NCBI RefSeq assembly: GCF_010389155.1
Contig: NC_057762.1
Span: forward strand, 34,656,055-34,720,054
Direction: 5' to 3'
DNA from: Erigeron canadensis
Lineage: Eukaryota > Streptophyta > Magnoliopsida > Asterales > Asteraceae
Length of the DNA: 64,000 bases
Positions within the stretch are counted from its first letter, which is position 1. Each line of letters begins with the position of its first letter. The translations under genes were made by a program, and so were the position numbers. The notes under the pieces are model-generated. The model was not told where the DNA came from. It made no database searches and saw only the letters and a list, made by a program, of their open reading frames with translations. Positions 36,226 to 46,427 of this stretch are shown here, one piece after another.

Positions 36226-37034
36226 AGTACGTATATGATAATACATGAGAGATGTTGAGATGTAGACAACATTATCCTAACTATCTCAAGAGATTATTTT
36301 TAGGTTATACCTAAAATAAAAAAAATACAAAAAAAATCTTCTACCCCTACAACTCTACAAGGAATAAGAACCGGTTCGAAAATAAAGGTGATAATTAACC
36401 ACTTGATCCTACATATCACTATGTATACTAATCAAATATATTAATGGTATTTGTTTCATAGTTATATTATCGATTATGATGATAATAATATGTATAGTGT
36501 TGTAGATTATATAATCAAATCTAAAATATTTGTCCGTTTGATCGATCAATACGTTGTTTGACATCTAGAGTTGTACGGCATCGACAACAGGTGCATGCTA
36601 TTGAAATTTTGTACATGGGTCCACATACTCTTTTTACGAGTAGTAGGCAAATCGAAAGGAACGATTCTTTACATGCAAAACAAAAACATGAGGAATTATA
36701 AATTATTTCTTCACTATTCATAGCAAAATCATTAAACACACGTACATTAAGTTATATAGGTGAAGATACTCGATCGTAAGTTTTCTAACTTGATTAGATC
36801 TTGACCGTTGAATTAAAATCAAAAGTCAAGATTTAATGTTCAAGTTCGTACCAACAAGACCCTCAAGTTAGAAAAAACCCAAGCGAATATCTACCCAAGT
36901 TATACTAGCAAATTGTCAAATTACATATGTAATGTGCAAACCGCCAGGTATATTTTTTCTGATCTTGTTTAGTTTTAAATTTAAATTAGCATATTAATTA
37001 CAGAATTTTTAATTTTTACTCAATAGATCAAAAA
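36226..37034. other. Intergenic; small inverted repeat at 36768-36893
   Basis: TAAGTTTTCTAACTTGA near 36776 pairs with TCAAGTTAGAAAAAACCC near 36860, suggesting a 126-bp MITE. No gene seen. Confidence 0.4.
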
Positions 37035-37461
37035 GTGGAGACAACAAACTCTAGTAAGGCCTCAGCCAACGGATCCTTCGTGACCCCTTCCTCAACCTCG
37101 TCGACAAAGAAGGCGTTGGCAGCAAGTGTTCGTGGAGCTCGTCAATGGCTCCCCTTCGATGGGACGAACTCGAACGACGGAGGAAAGGAGCGTGCAGGTG
37201 GGCCAGCTTCTTTTTTTTTTCTTTTGAATTTGTTTTGTATTTTTTTGTTTTTCCTTTTGATTTTATTTGTATATGTGTAGTATATATTTATGTATGTGAA
37301 GAAGAGAATTTGTATTTTAATGAAAACCAAACACATTTTATTATCAGAACACATTAAAAAAGACAACACAAAATAAATAAAAAAGCATAGTACTTGATAA
37401 AAACACGAAATACACAATGATAAGATTACTCTTTATCTTCATCATCTTTGATTGACATTTT

Positions 37462-37881
37462 TCCTAAGCCACGGTAAGCGCTTTCGTTTGCCCACCACTT
37501 GTCGTGTTGCGGGCATTTGACTTCCCAAGTACTTTTGTCTTTCCCGCAGTTGTCGTGATACCATTAAGCCCAAGTGCACTAGTCACCCAACGTGTGACCA
37601 ACGTTAAAAACATCACCGACCACCCTCTTTATCTTCTTGATCTCACCCTGCATAAACATAGAATATGTCTCTTCGTGCTTCGAGACCTTGCGACCTGGTG
37701 CTTGTATTGCCTCAAGCCGATGCTCGCATTGTCGCCTTTTCTCCCGTAGGTAACCTATTTGGTAAGAGACTTCAGTTTGCAGGAGGGTATCCTCTTTGAT
37801 ATCAGCCATAATTCGTGTTTTCATCTCTTGTTCGGTCAGATGAGGTCGATGAACATTCTTGTTTGATGATGAGGACGTCAT
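37462..37881 (-). pseudogene. Coiled-coil-like protein, minus member of a divergent paralog pair, frameshifted
   Basis: The ATG at 37881 is chosen because a TATA box (TATAAATA on the minus strand, about 37968-37961) lies about 80 bases upstream; the ATG at 37938 would be too near it. The frame begins MTSSSSNKNVHRP and runs through IGYLREKRRQCEHRLEAIQ, a helical charged segment, to a stop at 37579. The next frame then carries on as TSALGLNGITTTAGKTKVLG to a stop at 37462, so one frameshift near 37590 is likely. Its middle matches the plus-strand neighbour at 38194 (IM-DI, IG, KR, C, IQ, QG, KI at matching spacing). Not recognised as a known family. The setting suggests cargo or accessory protein of a Harbinger-like transposon. 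Alternatively the stop at 37579 is natural. Confidence 0.5.
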
Positions 37882-37939
37882 TTGGTTAGAAAGAGTGAGT
37901 GAGTTTGTAAAATAATGAAAATGGATATGAGGATGCAAC

Positions 37940-38193
37940 TGAATTCTGTTATGGGTTGGTATTTATAGCCTGGCAATCCAACTAGCCGTTCAGGGACTGA
38001 AAGTGTAATTATTTTTGAATTTTTAGCCGTTTGAGGGACTAAAATTGTAAATATTTTGAATTCGAACGTCGAAGGGACTAATTGTCTAAATATTTTGAAT
38101 TCGAACGTTGTTGGAGCGTCTTTAAGTTTATCTATAAATATTGGCTCCATATCAGGTTTTTCTTACCAAAACAAAAACTCCATTACATTTGCA
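37940..38193. promoter_or_regulatory. Shared bidirectional promoter built of about 40-bp repeats
   Basis: Two TATA boxes point outward: TATTTATA at 37961-37968 for the minus gene and TCTATAAATATTGG at 38131-38144 for the plus gene. Between them three imperfect tandem units begin GCCGTTCAGGGACTGAAA, GCCGTTTGAGGGACTAAAA and GTCGAAGGGACTAATTG. The last two share TAAATATTTTGAATTCGAAC. Confidence 0.55.
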
Positions 38194-38525
38194 ATGGCTT
38201 CTTCATCAAGAGTCCCTAAATATAAACCACCAATGACTGTCGATAAAGTGAATGACAGTATCATGACTGATATCCTCGACCACCAGAAGTCCAAAGAGGA
38301 ACTTGTTGAAATTGGTCTAAACTGGCAGCGAAAAAGAAATGGTGTCTTGAACAAATCCGTTATATACAAACAGGGCATTGTACAGATCTTGAATGTCAAT
38401 ACTTCACTTATTTGCAAGGGAAGTACGACAAAATTCAACTTGCTATTGACCAACTTGCTAATGCGGTTTTCACCTTCAACGAGTTCATCATGAATGCCAG
38501 AGCAGTCTATGAGATGAAGAAATAA
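38194..38525 (+). pseudogene. Coiled-coil-like protein, plus member of a divergent paralog pair, frameshifted
   Basis: ATG at 38194, about 57 bases after a TATA box. The first frame reads MASSSRVPKYKPPMTVDK and on to ELVEIGLNWQRKR. After an A-run at about 38331-38340 the meaningful frame shifts by one, continuing with CLEQIRYIQTGHCTDLECQY and ending NARAVYEMKK at the TAA at 38523-38525. The two pieces together make about 110 residues, rich in charged and helical stretches. They align with the minus-strand gene at 37462-37881 over most of their length. Function unknown. The frameshift could be a real lesion or a sequencing error at the homopolymer. Confidence 0.5.
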
Positions 38526-38692
38526 GTTCTATGAACTATTATGTTGTATGTTTCTCTTTAATAAGTTTGTAGTGTTTTTAAATTATGAATAAAAGTCTGT
38601 TTTTATTAAAATATAAAGTACACATTACAATACATAATAAAAACTTAAATAAAATACACAAAACACACTTAATTAAAATACATAAAACAAAC

Positions 38693-39055
38693 TTAATTCT
38701 GACGAAAGTGGGCAACCGTGATAAGCTCCCTGAAACACTGCTCGTACCTGAAGCCCTTCCCATAATTCCGACGGTACTCTTGATGCGCCGTTGCATAGAG
38801 CAACTTATCAGAATGAATATGTGCATTCAACCTCCTATAAATTGCTTGAAACTGGTTACATTCATTGCGAATTTTTTGGAACTTACCTAGTAGTTGAGAT
38901 TTGCCCCTTGGACCTTCGGTGGTGTTCGCGTTGAAACGCTCAGATATGTTGGTCCAAAAAGTGGCCTGGCTTCGTAAGTTAACCATTTCACTTTCGGCTA
39001 TCCAACACCTGTATAACAAAAGCTGTTCGGATTCACTCCATATTTGTCTGGTCAT
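38693..39055 (-). CDS. SANT/Myb-like protein of PIF/Harbinger type
   Basis: 120 residues. IWSESEQLLLYRCWIAES, FWTNISERFN and LLGKFQKIRNECNQFQAIYR give the tryptophan-spaced helices of the trihelix/SANT-like domain found in ORF1 proteins of PIF/Harbinger transposons and in plant proteins often labelled glutathione S-transferase T3-like. In the transposons this protein binds DNA and helps the transposase. It is short; typical family members run beyond 250 residues, so this copy may lack its C-terminal part. It lies tail to tail with the 38194 gene. No transposase reading frame is near. Confidence 0.65.
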   Translation of the reverse strand: MTRQIWSESEQLLLYRCWIAESEMVNLRSQATFWTNISERFNANTTEGPRGKSQLLGKFQKIRNECNQFQAIYRRLNAHIHSDKLLYATAHQEYRRNYGKGFRYEQCFRELITVAHFRQN

Positions 39056-40813
39056 ATTGAAATAGAAAGGTTTTGAGGAGGATAAAAAATGATTTGGAAG
39101 AAGTTGTGATTTGAAATGAGTGTGTTAAGTTGAATATAAATAGGGGGAAAAAATCAAAAAAAAATATACACTAGCCATTTTTTTTTCAAAATTAAAAATT
39201 AAAAATTAAAAATTCAAATTTCAAAATCAGTAAAACGGACCCCACAAACTGATAATAAAATAAAAGTTAATTTATTTTTAAAGTTATATAATTTTGTTAA
39301 ATATAAAATAAGAATAAATTAAAAGTTGAGGAAGATGTGAGGTTGGTAGTTAGTGAGGAAGAAGTGTTTTAGGAGAGTATAAGAGCTGATGTGGCAGTGG
39401 GGAAGAGCACGGAAGGTATCGTGGGTTGGCAGAGGCCTAAGTAAGTAATGTTGTTTCAGCCACGACGAGGTGGTAAAGTAAAAGAGAGGTAGATAAATTA
39501 GTCACTTAGTTAACCTTTTCTATTAGCCCAATAAAAAAATAAGAATTGTTATATATTTTAGTATAATTGGATTAATTTGATTAACCAATATTGTAATCAT
39601 AAAACATCATATCAGTTTGAAAATACAAAATGCACGCTTTTGAGTTTATTATGAATTTGAGGATGAAATCCCTGACACCCTCGATAGCAGGGTCCAAAGG
39701 GGTTTAGCCCTTGACATGATCATTTTGAGTTTATTGAACCAAACCTTGTAATAAAAGACATAGTCCTTTTCGTTTAGTCATTATCTTTTGGTTCGAATTC
39801 ACACTCAAGTCAAAACACACATATTAGAAGTTTTTAATTCTCTGAATTAAATCTGATTAAATGGTTTGGACGAATCCCTAAAATGGTCAATTTCATCAAG
39901 TCATTGTTCGATTTTGCAATTTCTTCACTATATTCTTTTAACAATAATAATGGGTTTCAAAGACGAGTGTCGTCAGTTAAGACTTTGATATACCAAACCA
40001 TGTTATACCTTGCAGGTTTTTAAAATACTCTATCTCATTTGAAATAGTTATATTTTCAAAAAGTTACAATGTTAATACCAATATATCTATATTTTTATCT
40101 ACTATGTGATTAGGATAGTGGCACATACGACTAATCATACTTTACTATCACAAAGCCTACAAATTATATAATTTCATCTCATTTCAATCCCCCGTGCCTC
40201 ATTTTAGTATATTTTTAATGGCAATCATGACTCACCATTTATTTTCCCACCAAAGTTATTTCCCTCCAATCATGCCGCTTTCTTTTTTGTCCTCTTTTTT
40301 TTTCTCCATCTCTTTTTCTTTCTTCGGAAACTCACACGACAATATATATGCGAAGCCATTTCATGCCTCACTCATGCCTCAAATTTGGCGATAGTACTAT
40401 TTGAGTACAACATGAGATGATGCCGATTGGATGCTTGTCCAATTGTCACCGTCCTTAGATCTTTTAATTTTTTATTTGATTTTTCAGGTTTGCATTTTTG
40501 TTATTTTGGTTATGTGGTTTTCCAATATAGCTTTTGACTTAACGAAAACTGTCACGATGCAGTGGCGATGGTGGTGATAGCGGTGTAGTAATGGCAACGA
40601 GGGGTGCTAGTGGCGATATGGTTATTAATATAAATATAATTGATATAGGGACAATAGTGTAGTCATTTCAAAAATTGGGGTATAGATGTGGTAAGTTATT
40701 TAATTAATGGTATTTTTGGTATTTATATGTGAATTATCAAAAAAAGCTTTTGAAAAAAATAGAGGTATTATGACTTTTTTTATTGTTCCATTTTTCTAGT
40801 TGGGAGTTAGGGA
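39056..40813. other. Intergenic, end of the Harbinger-like block
   Basis: 39056-39480 is AT-rich with AAAATTAAAAATTAAAAATT and a GC-richer end (GATGTGGCAGTGGGGAAGAG) that may be the end of the block; no matching inverted end was found. Beyond 39480 no gene is seen. The short frame at 40194 is rich in Phe and Ser and not credible. Confidence 0.4.
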
Positions 40814-40825
40814 GTCATTTTCTAT

Positions 40826-41153
40826 ATTTTTTTTTTAAAGGTGAATTTTGTTGGAAATTTTGTGTCGCGAATCAACAGCGGGTGGTCTAGCATACATTAT
40901 CTTAATCGGGTTCACGCTAGAGAGCGTTTTCGAAGTAGAAATGCCTAATTCAAATACCCGACGGGAGAAAACTACTACTAATCCTCCAAAAAACACGACG
41001 ATTAATAAAGGTAAACCTTGTCCTCTCCTATTTGATTTGGGTATACCCAAGTTAAACCCTCATAAAGGGACTTAATTCCTATGTCCTCCCCAAGACTTGA
41101 ACACAAGACCTCATGCAAGGGGGTGGTCTTTCAACCATTGAGCAAAAGCTCGC
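40826..41153 (-). mobile_element. SINE, family A, full-length copy with an attached 320-bp segment
   Basis: On the minus strand: head CGAGCTTTTGCTCAATGGTT (A box) and TTGTGTTCAAGTCTTGG (B box), family body, and an A-rich tail (plus-strand T-run at 40826-40837). GTCATTTTCTAT lies at 40814-40825 next to the tail, but its partner is at 41475-41486, not next to the head. The segment 41154-41474 therefore appears to have entered with, or into, the SINE. Confidence 0.7.
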
Positions 41154-41474
41154 CAGTGTCAACTTAAGGTTTTTCAGGGCCTTAAACGAGATCAAATTTA
41201 AGGGCCTACGACAATAGGATATTAGTTAAAGTAACAAATAAAGTGGGGTAAAAATGTAAGCTTAATTTATGTTGTTAAACTACTAATCAAAAATGTGTAG
41301 AGGTTGATACAAAAACTAATAAAAGTGTTACTGCAATGCAAGTTTTCTAATGGTATATAGCCAAAAGTCTAAATACTAAGCTTGTTATACAAAAAAAATG
41401 TAGGCCCTGAATTTTTAGAAGCCTAAAACGATTGCTTAGAACCTAACAAATATTGAGCGCCCTATGAAGGTCGG
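41154..41474. mobile_element. Unclassified segment between SINE head and target duplication
   Basis: GTTTTTCAGGGCCTTAAACG at the left and ATTTTTAGAAGCCTAAAACG at the right are similar in the same orientation. GGGCC/GGCCC words suggest a decayed hAT-like transposon. It sits inside the 12-bp duplication that brackets the SINE. Confidence 0.35.
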
Positions 41475-41486
41475 GTCATTTTCTAT

Positions 41487-42454
41487 GTAATGGATGATTA
41501 ATATATTTAGTAGGATGAGTTGTATGATAGTTTGTATAAGAATTATAGCAATTTTCATATAAAGTCATACTAGCCCGGTTCTAAACTTTTCTACAAAATC
41601 ACAACAAACCTCTCTTTTACGAAATTAAAAACCAAACATATGGGCTTTCAAAAGGTTTCAAGATGTTATTTCTTCCAATTTAGAAGGCTGATCTCTCTTT
41701 TTATAGAGGAGAATGTTTTTCCTCCCAAAGCTAGAGTAAAAAAACTCGGCTCTTGATTTGTGTTTATCAACAATGATGTAGTTGCTTATTTGTCGTTACC
41801 ACAACCGGGAAAAGGATATTTACCAAATCATTTTCCTATTTCGAATGAAGTTTATCTTTATCCTTTACCAAGGGTTCGTTTTATGACCTTTGTAGACATT
41901 GGCCTTCGTATGACCGGAGGGATATATCATCAAAAATCACAATAAACTTCTCTTTTAAGAAATTAGAAACCAAACATCTAGGCTTTCAAAAGATTTTAAG
42001 ATGTTTTTTGTTTACAATTTTTTTTCTTTCTCACCTTTTTATCTGTGTTTTCTCATATTTAGTTTGTTTTGCCGAGATTTGAGGTGCAGGTAGTGATAAT
42101 CACCCCGGGGTATGCGCTAGCGCCGTTGACAGACACTCCAGAACCCGCCAACGCTCGTGAAAACTCGGGTCGTTTGGTCCTCCATTCATCCGACCGAAGG
42201 TGTGGATAACGAGGCCACCTTCACAAACTTCTCCCTTTTGTCCTTATGTTGTAGTAAGGTAGGGCGGTTCGCTTGAGTTGCTCAACCTCCCCTTAGCCCG
42301 GTGCTCATGACGCGCTACGGAACCTCCACCGTTATGGGTTTCAATGTTTCATGCTCCTATTAAGTAGCTCATTTCTTTATCCAATTTATAAGTGTTACTC
42401 TCAGTGTACCCTAATAGTTTAATGATTGTTAACTATTGATTTTTTTAAGATGTT
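41487..42454. other. Intergenic with a 77-bp direct repeat and a GC-rich patch
   Basis: CTCTCTTTTACGAAATTAAA with CAAACATATGGGCTTTCAAA (about 41610) recurs as CTTCTCTTTTAAGAAATTAG with CAAACATCTAGGCTTTCAAA (about 41948). A GC-rich patch at 42095-42330 (GCTAGCGCCGTTGACAGACA, CGGTGCTCATGACGCGCTAC) is unlike its surroundings but has no long frame and was not recognised. Confidence 0.4.
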
Positions 42455-42469
42455 TTTAAATGCTAAACT

Positions 42470-42794
42470 TTTTTTAAGGTGAATTTTACTAAGAACTTCG
42501 TGTCACGATTTGACAGCAGAAGATTTAGTATACGTTGTCTAAACCGGGTTGGCGCTAAAGAGCTATCTTGAAGCAGAAATGCCTATTTCAAATAATCGGT
42601 GGGGTAAAACCCCTTACTAATCTGACCAAATGTACGACTATTAATAACGGAAAACCCTGTTTCCTCAAACTTGAACTTAAAAATAGCCAGACCAAGTTCT
42701 CATGGAACGCTCCTATCCCCGCCCCAAGACCGGAACTCAAAGACCACAAAAAAGTAAGGGATGTTCTTATACTACTCAGCTAATACTCAAGGTC
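42470..42794 (-). mobile_element. SINE, family A, with 15-bp target duplication
   Basis: On the minus strand: head TTAGCTGAGTAGTATAAGA (A box) and TTTGAGTTCCGGTCTTGG (B box), family A body, A-rich tail (plus-strand T-run). TTTAAATGCTAAACT is found at 42455-42469 and 42795-42809, a perfect 15-bp duplication. The head differs from the 17250 and 40826 copies, so the family may have more than one head type. Confidence 0.8.
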
Positions 42795-42809
42795 TTTAAA
42801 TGCTAAACT

Positions 42810-44116
42810 AATTGACTGTGTTTATCAAAATTGTATGGTGGGCAAACAATCTTGTTTTAAAACAACTAACATATGCATTTTATGTTAATAAAATTATTAA
42901 ACTGCATAGAAAATTAGAAAATTTAAAAAGTCAAATGTGTGACAAAGATCTACTCCTGAAATACATGACTATCTTTTGTCATGTCACGTAAAAAGATGCC
43001 ATTTCCCTCGGCTAAGCAATTATTTGTTCTTGTTGTCATTAGCATAAATATCTCCTTTTGTAATTTTCTTTCTTTCTACAAATTCATCATTCATATAGTA
43101 TAAATTGGTGATTGATTGATGTTTTGTATATTGCCCATATTGGTGTATTTTCGTCAATGAATTTCATTGTGTAAGTATATGGAATGTCGATAAACCTATA
43201 GCTAGGTAAACAATGTTGAAGCTATCTTGAATCATCTACATTTCTTTATCATCCTATTTATGGAAAATAAAGCATCTTTGGAGAAGATTCTCTCTTTCAA
43301 ACATTCCATCTCCAACAATCTATTTCTAATTCTTGAATTTCAAAATTATTTACATTTACACTAAATTGTAATACATATTATATTAACTTAAATAAACTGA
43401 AACTTAAATTAGCTGACTAATAAGTTAATTAGTAAATAATTGGTAATTCTAAATACAAAAAATATATCAAAAATCAAAAGGATAAATTATTTCTTTCAAA
43501 GATTGAATAGTTATAGCTATAGTTATAGTTATTATACTCTATATTTTGAGTAAATATTGGGAATATTGGGCCCTCCAAATATGGAAGGTTTGGAGAGGCT
43601 CAGCCTTAGATATTTTTCACTTAAAATACTTCATAATTAAAACTTAAAACATTTAGTTAAATTTTATATTTATTTTTCAACTTAACAACCAAAAATAATT
43701 ATTACTTACTTATTTTTCACTTAATATATACAGACATTATTTATACATTCAGTCACTTAATACATTTAACAGTTAATGACTAAAAATAGAAACGAACCCT
43801 AAAAGTATTTTTAATCCACTATACTGAAATTCAGTGTATTGATGATGTATTAATGACACATCATAAGTTTTCTGACTCATTACAATGAACCATTTTATTT
43901 TTAACTTTCACATTGAAATACTAATTTATTGGTACCATAACATCATTTATGTGGAGTAATATATTAAAAAATCATTGTATTAAATAAAAAATCACAATAA
44001 TAATACAAAATATAATAATACATAGTATATATCTTTTTTTAACATGTTTTGTAAAACATGTAATAGTATAGGGGCTAAAATGAAAGTTTATTATATATAT
44101 ATAATTAATATCGATA
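42810..44116. other. Intergenic, no gene seen
   Basis: Very AT-rich. No supported feature. Confidence 0.5.
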
Positions 44117-44320
44117 GGTTTTAGGTAAAATATAACAAGTATTAAAGTAAAAAACAAACAAAACAATAGGTTTTTTTCACTGAAAATCACGTGCATCATC
44201 AAAATCATCGTACATCAATTGCTTCGTAAATTTTCACTCATCAATTTAAACATTATTTAAAGGCCAAAATTTTGTTCTATTTCTTTTACTTTTATACTTG
44301 TTTTACGTACAATACCCAAC
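44117..44320 (+). mobile_element. MITE family F copy
   Basis: Arms built on AACAAGTATTAAAGTAAAA at left and TTACTTTTATACTTGTTTTA at right, with an inner run of GTGCATCATC, ACATCAATTGCTTCGT. Shared with 44812-45009 (opposite orientation) and 54953-55134. Confidence 0.6.
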
Positions 44321-44811
44321 TCTAACATCTATATTTCATTATAAAGATTTAACTCCCTTATATTTTTCTCAAATTATAACTTTGAATTATCCAAAATACA
44401 TTTTTTTTATTCAATAATTTAAACATATCCAATTAATAAACCTATTACCTTTAATGAAATCTCTATATATAATAAAACAAGATTGTTTCTTATAAGTATA
44501 TTTAGAAAGCTTTTGATGTGGCAAATCCATATTTCACCTTAAAATTTCTTTTATTTAATTATGATGTCATTTATAAATAAAATAGAAATAGCCCTTTACA
44601 AGTTTAATAAAAGTATTAATCATTTATTTAAAGAAAAAAAATTCTCTCTAATATAATATTACAAATAAAATGTATTTTTTTATTTACTTAATGCGGTAGT
44701 CTTTTTTATTTTAAAAATTATTATTGTATTAGTTGATTTATTAACTATATAGTTATTGTGTTATTAGAATTATATCAAGTTATAATTTTTTAATAACAAA
44801 CATTATATAAG

Positions 44812-45009
44812 GGTTAGCTATTATAAAACAAGTATTAAAGTAAACAAATAAGATAAGACCTTGATCCTTAGATCATGATTAAATTGATGCACGAAGATTC
44901 ACGAAGTAATTGATGCACGATGATTTTCATGATGCATGTTAATCTTCACTAAAGGAAAACCTATTGTTTTATTTGTTTTACTTTAATACTTGTTTTATTT
45001 TACCTAAAA
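44812..45009 (-). mobile_element. MITE family F copy
   Basis: AAAACAAGTATTAAAGTAAA at left and TACTTTAATACTTGTTTTAT at right form inverted arms. The core GATGCACGAAGATTCACGAA is the reverse of the core in the other two copies. Confidence 0.6.
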
Positions 45010-45014
45010 CCACA

Positions 45015-45041
45015 TTATATATATATATATATATATATTTT
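45015..45041. repeat. (AT)n microsatellite
   Basis: About 12 AT units. Confidence 0.8.
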
Positions 45042-45214
45042 ATAATTTTATAATTTTAATTAACATGCCCGAGTTGATTAACTTAACTAGTAATTTAAAT
45101 ATAGATCTCTCAACCCTAAAAAAATAACAATACCACCTTTAACATCAATTATTTTTAACGACACCTTTAACATAAATTACTTTTACATTTACCAACATTA
45201 TCGCCCCACCACCT

Positions 45215-45700
45215 ATGAAGGCAAAAATACCCGTACCCGATGGGGAATCCGATACCCGAACCCGATTTGACCAGGGAATCCCCGAATTGGCCAGGAATGG
45301 GGACGGGGATGGGGATGTTATTCTATTCCCCAATGGGGATGGAGATGACAAACTGTAAATCCCTGATCCCCATACCCGAACCCGAAATTTACTATATATA
45401 TTTATTAGATTTACTTTAAGTTTTTACATATGTTATAATTATTTTAGGTTTAGAGTTTTTTGTTTAATACTTTTAATATGTTATATTTTATTTATCATTT
45501 ATTTAACATAAACATTAGTTTATATATAAAAAGAAAAGGTCGAACTGTATGTTCTACTACTTATCTTATTCTACGGTAAATTTAGTTTTGATCAAAAAAT
45601 GTATACCTGATACCCGACGGGATCCCCGATATCCGATGGGGACGGGGATGGGGATTACAAGTGAAAACCCGGGATGGGGATGGGGATCAAGATCCCTAAC
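45215..45700. mobile_element. GGGGAT-rich repeat element
   Basis: Both ends carry CCCGATACCCGA-like words and runs of GGGGAYGGGGATGGGGA (45299-45315, 45638-45654), around an AT-rich middle. This pattern resembles a widespread plant non-autonomous DNA transposon type with ACCCGA/GGGGAT ends. Class not settled. The G-runs could form quadruplexes. Confidence 0.45.
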
Positions 45701-45711
45701 AATCCCTACCG

Positions 45712-45741
45712 ACACCACCACCACCACCACCACCACCACCG
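45712..45741. repeat. (CAC)n microsatellite
   Basis: About 9 CAC units, followed by further CAC/ACC triplets. Frames crossing it read poly-Thr or poly-Val and are not genes. Confidence 0.8.
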
Positions 45742-46138
45742 ACACTACCTCCGTCGCCACCCGTCTTCGCCACCACTACACCTCTGTTGTTACCACATAC
45801 CATTGTTACCGCATTGTTCAGACATTTGTCTAATTTAATTTAATTGCTATCGGGTATATCTTCTCATTCATTATGCCACTTGTAAGTAATATTAATCCCA
45901 AACTGAAAAACACACACATAGATTTGAATTTCATTATATATACAAAGCAATATACACAAACCGCACTCTAAGAAAAAATGTAAAAAAATAATAAAATATT
46001 CCATAGAAGTTTTCCCCCCTCGCTACTTAACTCAATACGCTGGAAGCTCGGCGTTTTAGGACACATGGAACACACTGGCCGTTAAAGACGATAAACTATG
46101 TAGGCCGGTTAGGTCAAATCAGAATCAAATTTTTTCAA
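45742..46138. other. Intergenic, no gene seen
   Basis: Nothing supported. Confidence 0.5.
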
Positions 46139-46141
46139 TTA

Positions 46142-46424
46142 GGTAGTGTTTTGTTCTGATCGTATTGGAATTAATTTATATTTAGTGTGTTTGGTTGTCT
46201 AAAAGTAAAGAAATATCGTTTTGAGTGTAATCATTCTCTCTTTTAATGTAAAATCCTTTTGTGAGGAGCGTGAGAAGGATTTTCATTCCGTTTGTCGCTT
46301 GAATTTCAAAAAGACAAAAAACACTCCTTCAAGTTCTAATCCTTTAAATTTTATTCCTCCAAATAATAAATTTTTTGAGAGATTTAATTGATTTCAAAAA
46401 TATGATGTGAACAAAAAATGCCTT
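46142..46424. mobile_element. Diverged Tourist-like MITE
   Basis: TTA at 46139-46141 and 46425-46427 flank GGTAGTGTTTTGTTCTGAT and GTGAACAAAAAATGCC, diverged forms of the GCGTTTGGTTC family ends. The interior keeps ATTCC-like words. Confidence 0.5.
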
Positions 46425-46427
46425 TTA

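Larger units (their letters stand above)
44460..45092 (+). mobile_element. Candidate Helitron with a nested MITE
   Basis: TCTCTATATATAATAAAACA after an A at 44460 is a typical Helitron 5' end. A possible 3' end is GATTAACTTAACTAGT at about 45077-45092 (CTAG then T), but its hairpin is weak. If right, the family F MITE at 44812 and the (AT)n at 45015 lie inside it. Confidence 0.3.

Noticed and set aside
37035..37280. 81-codon plus-strand frame starting METTNSS
   Set aside because: It ends in a Phe/Leu-rich run from a T-rich tract. The first 55 codons look gene-like and may be an exon of the Harbinger-like block, but this cannot be supported alone.
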